From Aliivibrio fischeri (lineage in GTDB: Bacteria; Pseudomonadota; Gammaproteobacteria; Enterobacterales; Vibrionaceae): DNA of 64,000 nt. This document shows positions 19,233-27,645 of the stretch, piece by piece. The position numbers and the translations under genes are program-made. Under the pieces are notes generated by a model that saw only the letters and a list, made by a program, of their open reading frames with translations, ran no database searches and was not told the DNA's origin. Location of the stretch: assembly GCA_038993745.2 (NCBI GenBank), contig CP160629.1:186001-250000 (forward strand), written 5' to 3'. Every line of letters begins with the position of its first letter. Position 1 is the stretch's first letter.

Positions 19233-19820
19233 ATGAAAATTGAAAAGAACGTTGTTGTAAGTCTAGCTTACCAAGTGAAAACAGAAGAAGGCGTAGTTGT
19301 AGACCAATCAACAGTTGACGCTCCTCTTGATTACCTACACGGTCACAACAACCTAATCGTTGGTCTTGAAAAAGCACTTGAAGGTAAAGTTGAAGGCGAC
19401 AAATTCAGCATCACTGTAACTCCTGAAGAAGCGTACGGCGAGCACATGGATGAGATGGTTCAACGTGTTCCTGCAAACGTATTCCAAGGCGTTGACCAAA
19501 TTGAAGTTGGTATGCGTTTCCTTGCTGATACAGACCAAGGTCCAATCCCTGTAGAAGTAACTGAAGTTGATGGCGATGAAGTTGTTGTTGATGGCAACCA
19601 CATGCTTGCTGGTCAAACTCTAGATTTTGATGTTGAAGTAGTAGCACTACGTGCAGCAACAGAAGAAGAAGCTGCTCACGGTCATATTCACCAAGAAGGT
19701 GGCTGTGGTGGTCACGGTCACGACCATGATCACGAAGGTGGTTGTTGTGGTGGCGAAGGCCATTCTCACGATCACGAAGAAGAGCACGTATGCTGTGGTA
19801 ACGGCAACTGTTCTAAGTAA
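19233..19820 (+). CDS. slyD: FKBP-type peptidyl-prolyl isomerase SlyD
   Basis: A cytosolic prolyl isomerase and chaperone that also binds Ni2+ and takes part in hydrogenase metal delivery in E. coli. The 195-residue protein has the FKBP domain split by the insert-in-flap (IF) domain (about 1-146; DYLHGHNNLIVGLEKALEG, GPIPVEVTEVDGDEVVVDGNH). The C-terminal tail (about 150-195) is rich in His and Cys (HGHDHDHEGGCCGG, HSHDHEEEHVCC), the metal-binding tail. The start at 19233 follows CCGGAG. It ends in the repeat-plus-terminator cassette. Confidence 0.95.
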   Translation: MKIEKNVVVSLAYQVKTEEGVVVDQSTVDAPLDYLHGHNNLIVGLEKALEGKVEGDKFSITVTPEEAYGEHMDEMVQRVPANVFQGVDQIEVGMRFLADTDQGPIPVEVTEVDGDEVVVDGNHMLAGQTLDFDVEVVALRAATEEEAAHGHIHQEGGCGGHGHDHDHEGGCCGGEGHSHDHEEEHVCCGNGNCSK

Positions 19821-19827
19821 TCTTAAG

Positions 19828-19873
19828 AGTAGGGACGAGGACGCTTTGCTCGAGAGTTTAGGGGCGAGGAAGA
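19828..19873 (+). repeat. 3'-UTR palindromic repeat element, slyD copy
   Basis: GGGACGAGGACGCTTTGCTC and GGGGCGAGGAAGATC correspond to the element seen after zapB and, reversed, after tpiA, glpX and gpmI. It lies between the slyD stop and the shared hairpin terminator. Confidence 0.78.
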
Positions 19874-19890
19874 TCTTCGCACTGTAGAAA

Positions 19891-19932
19891 TTAAAAAACC
19901 GTAGGTGCTGATGCATTTACGGTTTTTTTGTT
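19891..19932. terminator. Bidirectional terminator between slyD and slyX (shared repeat hairpin)
   Basis: AAACCGTA (19896-19903) pairs fully with TACGGTTT (19918-19925). Six As lie on the left and seven Ts on the right, so it can end slyD and slyX transcripts. Here the CA/CA internal loop of the tpiA and glpX copies is replaced by paired TA/TA. Confidence 0.88.
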
Positions 19933-19949
19933 TTTAGGCTTCTGAGTGC

Positions 19950-20005
19950 TCGCTTTGCTCTTCCTCGCTCCTAGAGCGTAGCGTTCTCGATTCTCGCTCC
20001 TGCAC
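19950..20005 (-). repeat. 3'-UTR palindromic repeat element, slyX copy
   Basis: TGCTCTTCCTCGCTCCTAGA and GCGTAGCGTTCTCGATTCTC show the family pattern. Read on the minus strand the element follows the slyX stop directly and leads to the terminator at 19891-19932. Confidence 0.75.
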
Positions 20006-20230
20006 TTAGTAATGCGGTGGTGGCGTCTCTTCCGATGCATCCGCCATATTCGACGAATCCATGGTTTTCATCTTACCTACCATAAACTTCATCTGAACTT
20101 GCATATTAGTGATTAATAGCTGTTGCTGAGATAGGGCGTCGTTTAGTTCATCAATGGTTTGCTCTTGAAACGCCATTTGACACTCTAAATCACTGATCTT
20201 TTGTTCTAATTGTTCAATTGTTGTTGTCAT
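20006..20230 (-). CDS. slyX: SlyX family protein
   Basis: A short protein of 74 residues consisting mainly of coiled coil (IEQLEQKISDLECQMAFQEQTIDELNDALSQQQ), ending in the SlyX-like SEETPPPHY. Function is unknown; in E. coli it is also close to slyD. The ATG at 20230 overlaps the TAA of the upstream WD40 gene (TAATG), indicating translational coupling. Confidence 0.88.
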   Translation of the reverse strand: MTTTIEQLEQKISDLECQMAFQEQTIDELNDALSQQQLLITNMQVQMKFMVGKMKTMDSSNMADASEETPPPHY

Positions 20231-21246
20231 TATTCTATTAACCACGCTTGGGCGATTCCTGCTGATGTCGCTGAAACCACTCGTTGTTGTTTATCAATGG
20301 CGACATCATACACTACTGCTGTTGGTGGACGTGCATCTTTTAATGGTTCTGAACGCCATTGTTCGAGCTTTTTACCTGATGTGGTATTCCATACATTTAC
20401 GGTTCCAGAGGGAGAACCTGTAACCAGAAGTTGGCCATCATCACTAAAGCGAGCGGTAGAATATACTTGTTGGCGAGCTAACGTACTAAGTTCCGTTATT
20501 TTTTCACCGGTTTTTAAATCCCAAATAAAACCTTCATTACCACCATCGGCAGTAAAAGCATATTTACCATCGCGTTGAAGTGCTGTTCGACTTACTCGTT
20601 TTTCATGTTCAAAGGTTCTAAGTATTTGCCCTGTTTCGGTATCCCACAAATAAGCAAAGTAATCATTACCACCAGATAGGGCAAATTTACCATTTGAAGA
20701 AAGAGCGACAGAATTGACTTTTTCTCTGTGAGCTAAAAATTCTAAGCGGCGGCCGGTCGCCAGATTGATATAAATGGCTTTACCATTTGAAAGTCCAAGT
20801 AGAACTTGTTGTCCATTACTTGCAATAGATACATCCCTAATAATACCGTCAGAGATAGACCATAACCCTTCAGATATTCCCATTCCCAAATCCCAAACAG
20901 CAAAGTTAGTTTGAGTTGCGGTTATTGCAAATCGAGAGTTATCAGAGATTCTGATATAGGACACCGTTGATTTATCTTGATCTTGGTCACCGAAAAAAGT
21001 CAGTTCTTTATTTTCTACAAGATCCCAAAAATGAAGACCAGATTTTACTTGTGATTCATTTTTTTCAGGAATAGAGTCATTCTTAACAAAGAAAAGAGCA
21101 AAACGAGCATCACGACTTAACGCAAAACTTGTTGTTCCCTGGGGAGCTAATTCCCAGCGTTGGTCGTCTGAATTTTGGAAAAAACAGCCCGATAATGTCA
21201 GCGTAATGACAAAAATAGCGATGTATTGAGATATAGCGCGCATCAA
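20230..21246 (-). CDS. WD40-repeat lipoprotein
   Basis: A 338-residue protein with a lipoprotein signal peptide (MMRAISQYIAIFVITLTLSGC; lipobox LSGC, Cys21), so it is predicted to be anchored in an envelope membrane. The rest shows repeated beta-propeller-like units ending in W-D pairs (LHFWDLVENKEL, FAVWDLGMG, AYLWDTETGQI, GFIWDLKTGEKI, VNVWNTTSGKKL), consistent with one seven-bladed propeller. Such proteins usually bind other proteins; no specific partner is suggested. It is cotranscribed with slyX, with which it overlaps, and divergent from fkpA. Confidence 0.82.
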   Translation of the reverse strand: MMRAISQYIAIFVITLTLSGCFFQNSDDQRWELAPQGTTSFALSRDARFALFFVKNDSIPEKNESQVKSGLHFWDLVENKELTFFGDQDQDKSTVSYIRISDNSRFAITATQTNFAVWDLGMGISEGLWSISDGIIRDVSIASNGQQVLLGLSNGKAIYINLATGRRLEFLAHREKVNSVALSSNGKFALSGGNDYFAYLWDTETGQILRTFEHEKRVSRTALQRDGKYAFTADGGNEGFIWDLKTGEKITELSTLARQQVYSTARFSDDGQLLVTGSPSGTVNVWNTTSGKKLEQWRSEPLKDARPPTAVVYDVAIDKQQRVVSATSAGIAQAWLIE

Positions 21247-21315
21247 ATTGAACTACTCGTTTGTAATGTGTCTATAAGTACTAGTATATTGTGATGAACA
21301 GTATTTCGCATCTAT

Positions 21316-21407
21316 ATACCAATCTAAATAAGTATTCGATCACTATTGCTGGTGAAAATCGATGATAACTAGCAATAATTTTATCAACTACTTATCCAGA
21401 TTGGTAT
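21316..21407. repeat. Long imperfect palindrome, MITE-like intergenic repeat
   Basis: Outer arms ATACCAATCT (21316-21325) and AGATTGGTAT (21398-21407) are perfect complements. ATAAGTA / TACTTAT and ATTGCTGGT / ACTAGCAAT continue the pairing inward, so about 90 nt can fold into one hairpin. Shorter relatives with ATACCA / TGGTAT ends appear near 16509-16575 and 56953-56975. It lies between the divergent WD40 gene and fkpA. Confidence 0.7.
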
Positions 21408-21466
21408 GATCTAAAAAATTGAATAAGAAAATTGAGGCAGGACCTCAAATAATCTGGAGTTTTGAA

Positions 21467-22261
21467 ATGAAATCTATCTTTAAAGTGTCGTTACTTGCTG
21501 CAACTGTTGCATTTGTTGTTGGTTGTCAAAAAGAAGAAGCACCAAAAACAGAAGCAACAACATTACCTGCAAAAATCGAAGCATCTACTGAGTCTGCTAC
21601 AGCAGCAACATTTGCATCAGAAGATGAAAAAGCAGGTTACGCAATCGGTGCATCTTTAGCTAAATACCTAAACTCAAACCTAGAGAAGCAAACAGAGCTA
21701 GGTCTTGACCTGAAGAAAGCGGATGTACTTGCTGGTGTAACTGATGTATTTAATGGTAAAGAGCGTCTAACTGATGAAGAGATCCAAGTTGCTCTTCAAA
21801 ACCTAGATCAACGTGTTGCTGAAATTGCACAAAAGAAAATGGCAGCAGAATCTGAAGCTAACGCAAAAGCGGGTGCTGACTTCCGTGCTAAATTTGAAAA
21901 AGAAGATGGCGTGAAGAAAACAGAATCAGGCCTTCTATACAAAGTAATCACACCTGCTGACGGTCCTAAGCCAAAAGACACTGATACAGTAGTTGTTCAT
22001 TACTCTGGTACATTAATTGATGGTACTAAGTTTGATAGCTCTTACGATCGTAACCAACCAGCGACTTTCCCACTAAACGCAGTAATTCCTGGCTGGACTG
22101 AAGGTGTTCAATTAATGAACGTTGGTTCTAAGTACAAGTTCGTTATCCCTGCTGAGTTAGGCTACGGCGCACAAGGCAACCAAGCGATTCCTGCAAATTC
22201 AACTCTAGTATTTGATGTTGAGTTGCTAGAAATCAAAGATGCAGCAAAACCTGCAAAATAA
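21467..22261 (+). CDS. fkpA: FKBP-type peptidyl-prolyl cis-trans isomerase FkpA
   Basis: An envelope prolyl isomerase and chaperone. The 264-residue protein has a signal peptide ending in FVVGC, a plausible lipobox with Cys20, so it may be a lipoprotein rather than the soluble periplasmic form of E. coli. The N-terminal dimerisation domain follows (YAIGASLAKYLNSN, about 60 on). The C-terminal FKBP domain shows VVVHYSGTLIDGTKFDSSYDR, VIPGWTEGVQLM and IPAELGYGAQGN. The start at 21467 follows CTGGAG; the longer TTG-started frame is rejected. A terminator follows at 22310. Confidence 0.93.
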   Translation: MKSIFKVSLLAATVAFVVGCQKEEAPKTEATTLPAKIEASTESATAATFASEDEKAGYAIGASLAKYLNSNLEKQTELGLDLKKADVLAGVTDVFNGKERLTDEEIQVALQNLDQRVAEIAQKKMAAESEANAKAGADFRAKFEKEDGVKKTESGLLYKVITPADGPKPKDTDTVVVHYSGTLIDGTKFDSSYDRNQPATFPLNAVIPGWTEGVQLMNVGSKYKFVIPAELGYGAQGNQAIPANSTLVFDVELLEIKDAAKPAK

Positions 22262-22309
22262 TCTGATTGAAGATTAAATAATCTAAACTTTGTTTTAGAT
22301 CACTGAATT

Positions 22310-22336
22310 AGCCCCGGCACTTGCTGGGGTTTTTTA
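22310..22336 (+). terminator. fkpA terminator
   Basis: CCCCGGCA (22312-22319) pairs with TGCTGGGG (22322-22329) with one G-U pair, followed by six or more Ts. Confidence 0.9.
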
Positions 22337-22431
22337 TTTTCATGCAAATATTCTGATAAACTTGATGTAATTATTTTAAGCCTTAAGTCTTAGCATGAGT
22401 GTTAAGCAAGCAAATATTAAGTTGGTAGATT

Positions 22432-23136
22432 ATGAATATTGAGAATACTGCGGAAGAAAGTTTTTCTGAAGTAGTGCCATTTACAGAGTTTGACCATCAC
22501 ATTTTGCGCTCTTATGAAGCTGTGGTGGATGGAATTGCCAGTTTAATCGGTAACTATTGTGAAATCGTTTTACACTCATTAGAAGATATCAATAAATCAG
22601 CGATTCGAATTGCTAATGGCGAGAATACAGGACGTAAAGTTGGCTCTCCAATCACCGATTTAGCGCTGCAAATGCTAAAAGATATTGAACGTTCTAAACG
22701 TAATTTTTCTCGCTCTTATTTCACCCGAGCAAAGGGTGGGGTGCTGATGAAGTCAATCACTGTTGCTATTCGTAACGGGGATGAAAGAATCATTGGTTTA
22801 CTGTGTATTAATATCAATTTGGATGCGCCTTTTTCACAGGTATTGCAATCATTTATGCCAAGTGAAGAAGCGAATGAAGCAGCATCAAGTGTTAACTTTG
22901 CAAGTGATGTAGATGAGCTTGTTGACCAAACTGTAAAACGCACTATTGATGAGATTAATGCAGATAAAGAAGTCGGCAATAATGCAAAGAACAAACAAAT
23001 CGTAATGGATTTATACGATAAAGGCATTTTTGATATTAAAGACGCGATTAACCGTGTTGCTGACCAATTGAATATTTCTAAACACACTGTTTATCTTTAT
23101 ATCCGTCAAAGAAAAACAGAGGATGGTGAAAAGTGA
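22432..23136 (+). CDS. yheO: YheO-like transcriptional regulator (PAS-like plus helix-turn-helix)
   Basis: A 234-residue DNA-binding regulator with an N-terminal YheO-type PAS-like domain (about 20-130; [33 protein letters not shown]) and a C-terminal helix-turn-helix ([32 protein letters not shown], about 195-227). The relative DauR controls D-arginine use, but here, as in E. coli, the gene sits just before tusDCB. It overlaps tusD by four bases, so the two are coupled. The effector is unknown. Confidence 0.88.
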   Translation: MNIENTAEESFSEVVPFTEFDHHILRSYEAVVDGIASLIGNYCEIVLHSLEDINKSAIRIANGENTGRKVGSPITDLALQMLKDIERSKRNFSRSYFTRAKGGVLMKSITVAIRNGDERIIGLLCININLDAPFSQVLQSFMPSEEANEAASSVNFASDVDELVDQTVKRTIDEINADKEVGNNAKNKQIVMDLYDKGIFDIKDAINRVADQLNISKHTVYLYIRQRKTEDGEK

Positions 23137-23525
23137 GTTTGGTGTATGGACTTGTTGTTAATGGGCCAGCCTATGGTTCACAAGCATCAAGAAAAGCTTT
23201 TCAATTTGCAGAAGCTGTATTAGCTCAAGGACACAGTATTAAAAAGGTGTTCTTTTATCAGGAAGGGGTGTTAAATGCGTCTTCTTTGATTTTACCTGCT
23301 AATGATGAAGTTGATATCACTAAGCAATGGCAAGAGCTAGCACTGCGCCATGATATTGAATTGGAAACTTGTGTTGCTGCAGCACTACGACGTGGTGTTA
23401 TTGGTGAGGAAGAAGCAAGTCAGCATCAATTAAAACAACATAATTTAGCTGTTGGTTTTCAGCAAGCAGGGTTAGGTGGTTTAGCAACGGCGTTATTGAA
23501 GTTCGACCGTGTTGTTCAGTTTTAA
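23133..23525 (+). CDS. tusD: Sulfurtransferase TusD
   Basis: Part of the TusBCD complex that relays sulfur from TusA to TusE and MnmA for 2-thiouridine at tRNA position 34. The 130-residue protein belongs to the DsrE family, with the catalytic cysteine expected in [13 protein letters not shown] (Cys at about residue 78). It begins with GTG, overlapping the yheO stop. The last codons and the following bases form a 19-20 bp direct duplication (about 23504-23541). Confidence 0.92.
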   Translation: MSLVYGLVVNGPAYGSQASRKAFQFAEAVLAQGHSIKKVFFYQEGVLNASSLILPANDEVDITKQWQELALRHDIELETCVAAALRRGVIGEEEASQHQLKQHNLAVGFQQAGLGGLATALLKFDRVVQF

Positions 23526-23559
23526 CCGTGTTGTTCAGTTTAAATAAAGCGGAAATATT

Positions 23560-23916
23560 ATGAATCGACTTGGATTTGTATTTCAATCGGCACCACACTC
23601 AACATCAAAAGGTAGAGAAGGGCTAGATGCAATATTAGCAGCCTCTGCTTACAGTGAAGATATTCAAATCTTCTTTATTGGAGATGGTGTGTTACAGCTA
23701 CTTAAGAACCAAGAACCAGAAAAGATTTTATCTAGAGATTATATTTCAGGGTTTAAAATGCTTGAACTTTATGATCTTGAAGAGATATTTGTTTGTCAGA
23801 ATGCAATGAGTAACCGTGGCATAAAAGAAGAATATCTTTTGATTGATGTTGATAGCATTTCAAATAAAGACATAAATGAAAAGCTGTCTCAATGTGATCA
23901 AATTATGGTGTTTTAA
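23560..23916 (+). CDS. tusC: Sulfur relay protein TusC
   Basis: Second subunit of the TusBCD sulfur-relay hexamer. The 118-residue DsrF-type protein begins MNRLGFVFQSAPHSTSKGREGLDAILAASAY, with the family's IFFIGDGVLQLL segment. The subunit has no catalytic cysteine of its own in this family. It is separated from tusD by 34 nt, part of which is a tandem copy of the tusD end, and is followed at once by tusB. Confidence 0.92.
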   Translation: MNRLGFVFQSAPHSTSKGREGLDAILAASAYSEDIQIFFIGDGVLQLLKNQEPEKILSRDYISGFKMLELYDLEEIFVCQNAMSNRGIKEEYLLIDVDSISNKDINEKLSQCDQIMVF

Positions 23917-24207
23917 ATGATGCTACATATACTAACAAGTACCGATAATCTTCAATCACTTCATAATAAAGAATTACCTGTCAATAATGAGAATGACGTC
24001 ATCATTTTTACGCAAGACAGTGTATATGCAGCAATTAAAGATCATAAAGATCATTCGTTGATCTTATCATTTAAGCACTGCTATTTTTTACAAGAAGACA
24101 TCGAAGCAAGAGGGTTAACTAAACTTATTGATAATAAAATTCAACGAGTTAATTACAGCGCTTTTGTTTCTTTAACCCAAGATCATTTTCCTATAGTGAC
24201 TTGGTAA
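23917..24207 (+). CDS. tusB: Sulfur relay protein TusB
   Basis: Third subunit of the TusBCD complex, DsrH type. The protein of 95-96 residues starts MMLHILTSTDNLQSL (either methionine may be used) and ends VNYSAFVSLTQDHFPIVTW, matching the terminal ...YTDFVRLTVKHSSQMAW pattern of E. coli TusB. It directly abuts tusC and precedes the str operon promoter. Confidence 0.9.
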   Translation: MMLHILTSTDNLQSLHNKELPVNNENDVIIFTQDSVYAAIKDHKDHSLILSFKHCYFLQEDIEARGLTKLIDNKIQRVNYSAFVSLTQDHFPIVTW

Positions 24208-24272
24208 GCGTGATCTATGGTTAAGAAAGGCAAATTATTTTTAAATTGTTTATTAATAGTGCTGTATATTTC

Positions 24273-24301
24273 TTGACACATATCACGTTCAGCCTTAGAA
24301 T
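24273..24301 (+). promoter_or_regulatory. Sigma-70 promoter of the str operon
   Basis: TTGACA (24273-24278), a 17-nt spacer and TAGAAT (24296-24301) lie about 70 nt before the rpsL start. It is a near-consensus promoter, as expected for rpsL-rpsG-fusA-tuf. Confidence 0.85.
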
Positions 24302-24355
24302 TTCGCGTCCCTATTTCTGTAGGGCTAGATTTTTCAAAAGTTTTCGAACCTCTAA

Positions 24356-24745
<390 letters not shown>

Positions 24746-24839
24746 TGGATTCCGTTAAGTAAGGCCAAACACTAAATATTTGTAATTTGAAGAAACTGAA
24801 AAGTTTTGGATAACCTGAAGACAACAACGGAGATATTCC

Positions 24840-25310
24840 ATGCCACGTCGTCGCGTAATTGGTCAGCGTAAGATCCTTCCAGATCCTAAGTTCAAATCTG
24901 AGCTGCTGGCAAAATTTGTAAACATCGTAATGGTTGACGGTAAGAAATCAACTGCTGAAAAAATCGTTTACGGTGCACTAGATCTTATGGCTGAGAAGTC
25001 TGGTAAAGACCACTTAGCTGTATTTGAAGAAGCTCTTGAAAATGTTCGTCCTGCGGTAGAAGTTAAATCTCGCCGTGTGGGTGGTTCAACTTACCAAGTG
25101 CCTGTAGAAGTACGTCCGGTTCGCCGTAACGCACTTGCTATGCGTTGGATGGTTGAAGCTGCGCGTAAGCGTGGTGAAAAATCTATGGCTCAACGTCTTG
25201 CTAACGAAATGTTAGACGCGTCTGAGAACAAAGGTACTGCGGTTAAGAAACGTGAAGACGTTCACCGTATGGCTGATGCTAACAAAGCATTCGCTCATTA
25301 CCGCTGGTAA
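24840..25310 (+). CDS. rpsG: 30S ribosomal protein S7
   Basis: Binds the 3' domain of 16S rRNA and nucleates head assembly; in E. coli it also represses the str operon by binding the rpsL-rpsG gap. The 156-residue protein [28 protein letters not shown] is typical in length and sequence. The 94-nt gap after rpsL could hold the S7 control site. Confidence 0.98.
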   Translation: MPRRRVIGQRKILPDPKFKSELLAKFVNIVMVDGKKSTAEKIVYGALDLMAEKSGKDHLAVFEEALENVRPAVEVKSRRVGGSTYQVPVEVRPVRRNALAMRWMVEAARKRGEKSMAQRLANEMLDASENKGTAVKKREDVHRMADANKAFAHYRW

Positions 25311-25315
25311 TACCG

Positions 25316-25350
25316 AAGGTGCAGCAGTCCTTGCTGCACCTTACTTTTTC
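25316..25350 (+). terminator. Hairpin in the rpsG-fusA gap, possible attenuator
   Basis: AAGGTGCAGCA (25316-25326) pairs perfectly with TGCTGCACCTT (25332-25342), followed by ACTTTTTC. The 11-bp stem with a short T run inside the str operon may reduce read-through into fusA-tuf; it could also be an RNA-processing site. Confidence 0.55.
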
Positions 25351-25441
25351 CCCTATTTAGTAAAACACTTAGTCATTATCGCTATTTCAATGCATAAGCG
25401 TTGGGTAATAGCAATAATCCCTAAGATAAGAGGATACAACC

Positions 25442-27537
25442 GTGGCTCGAAATACACCTATTGAGCGCTACCGTAATATCGGTATCTGTGCTCACGTAGA
25501 TGCAGGTAAAACTACTACTACTGAGCGTATTCTGTTCTATACTGCCTTTCTCACAAAATCGGCGAAGTTCACGATGGTGCAGCAACCATGGACTGGATGG
25601 AGCAAGAGCAAGAGCGTGGTATCACAATTACCTCAGCGGCAACTACCACATTCTGGCGTGGTATGGATGCGCAATTCCAAGATCACCGTATTAATATCAT
25701 CGATACTCCTGGACACGTTGACTTCACAATCGAAGTAGAACGTTCTCTGCGTGTACTTGATGGTGCAGTTGTTGTGTTCTGTGGCTCGTCTGGTGTTGAA
25801 CCTCAATCTGAAACTGTATGGCGTCAAGCTGATAAATACGGTGTTCCACGTATCGTGTTCGTTAACAAAATGGACCGTGCTGGTGCAGATTTCTTACGTG
25901 TTGTAGATCAAATTAAAAATCGTCTTGGTGCTACTCCTGTTCCAATCCAATTAAACATTGGTGCTGAAGAGGACTTTAGTGGTGTTGTTGACCTTATCAA
26001 GATGAAACGAATCAACTGGAATGAAGCCGACCAAGGCATGACCTTCACATACGAAGAAATTCCAGCTGATATGCAAGAGCTTGCTGAAGAATGGCGTCAA
26101 AACCTAGTTGAAGCAGCAGCAGAAGCGTCTGAAGACCTGATGGACAAATACCTTGAAGGTGAAGAACTGTCTGAAGCAGAAATCAAAGAAGCCCTACGTA
26201 CTCGTACATTAAATAACGAAATCGTACTGGCTACTTGTGGTTCAGCGTTTAAAAACAAAGGTGTTCAAGCTGTACTTGATGCCGTTATCGAATTCTTACC
26301 TGCACCAGTTGACGTTCCTGCGATCAAAGGTGTGGATGAAAATGATAACGAAGTTGAGCGTCATGCAGACGACAACGAACCGTTTGCTGCACTTGCATTT
26401 AAAATTGCAACAGACCCATTTGTTGGTTCATTGACCTTTATGCGTGTTTACTCTGGTGTGGTTAACACCGGTGACGCAGTATATAACTCAGTGAAACAAA
26501 AGCGTGAACGTTTTGGACGTATCGTTCAACTTCATGCTAACAAGCGTGAAGAAGTGAAAGAAGTACGTGCTGGTGATATTGCTGCGGCAATCGGCCTTAA
26601 AGACGTAACAACAGGTGATACTCTGTGTGACCAAAACGCAAAAGTAATTCTTGAGCGTATGGAATTCCCAGAACCTGTTATTCAGATCGCTGTAGAACCA
26701 AGAACACAAGCTGACCAAGAGAAAATGGGTATCGCACTAGGTAAACTAGCGGCAGAAGATCCATCTTTCCGTGTAGAAACTGATGAAGAATCAGGTCAAA
26801 CACTGATTTCTGGCATGGGTGAGCTACACTTAGATATTATCGTTGATCGTATGAAGCGTGAGTTCAGTGTTGAATGTAACGTTGGTAAGCCTCAAGTGGC
26901 ATACCGTGAAACTATCCGTGGTACTACGGAAGTTGAAGGTAAATTCGTACGTCAATCTGGTGGTCGCGGTCAATACGGTCACGTATGGCTAAAAATCGAA
27001 CCATCAGAACCAGATGCTGGTTTCGTTTTTGTTGACGAAATTGTAGGTGGTGCTGTTCCTCGTGAATACATCAGCTCAGTAGCTAAAGGTATCGAAGAGC
27101 AAATGCATAACGGCGTGTTGGCAGGTTATCCTGTACTTGACGTTAAAGCTACGCTATTTGATGGCTCATACCACGATGTTGACTCCAGTGAAATGGCGTT
27201 CAAGATCGCGGGTTCAATGGCATTCAAGAAAGGTGCACTAGAAGCGCAACCTGTTATTCTTGAACCAATGATGAAAGTTGAAGTAACCACTCCAGAAGAC
27301 TGGATGGGTGATGTTGTTGGTGACTTAAACCGTCGTCGCGGCATGATTGAAGGTATGGACGATGGTGTTGCTGGATTGAAAATTATCCGTGCACAAGTTC
27401 CGCTTTCAGAAATGTTTGGTTATGCAACATCTTTGCGTTCTGCGACTCAAGGTCGTGCGTCTTATTCTATGGAATTCGCCGAATATGGTGAAGTTTCTAA
27501 GAATATTGCCGACAGAATCATCGCTGAGCGTGGATAA
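25442..27537 (+). CDS. fusA: Elongation factor G, reading frame broken by a 1-base loss
   Basis: The translocation GTPase of translation. The frame starts at GTG (25442, after AGAGGATA) and reads [34 protein letters not shown]. It shifts by one base at about 25544, where ACTGCCTTT stands in place of the expected ACTGGCCTTT. From there a different frame carries the conserved [29 protein letters not shown] and continues to [20 protein letters not shown]...IAERG without another break. With one G restored the protein has about 698 residues and all domains. Because the gene is normally essential and otherwise intact, a sequence error is more likely than real inactivation. Confidence 0.9.
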
Positions 27538-27645
27538 TATACTCAATACCCTTGCGTCAAGAGCAATTGACGCATAAAATAGCAAATTCTGGCGCGCCTT
27601 ATCACTGTTCGATAAGGCGAATCATAACTAGGAAGGAACACGATC

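Noticed and set aside
19650..19916. Open frames opposite or beside the slyD His/Cys-rich tail
   Set aside because: They come from the biased codon composition of the metal-binding tail and run into the repeat element.
25541..25600. Programmed frameshift in fusA
   Set aside because: No slippery heptamer, upstream stimulating ribosome binding site or downstream pseudoknot is evident, and other EF-G genes do not use recoding. A missing base explains it better.
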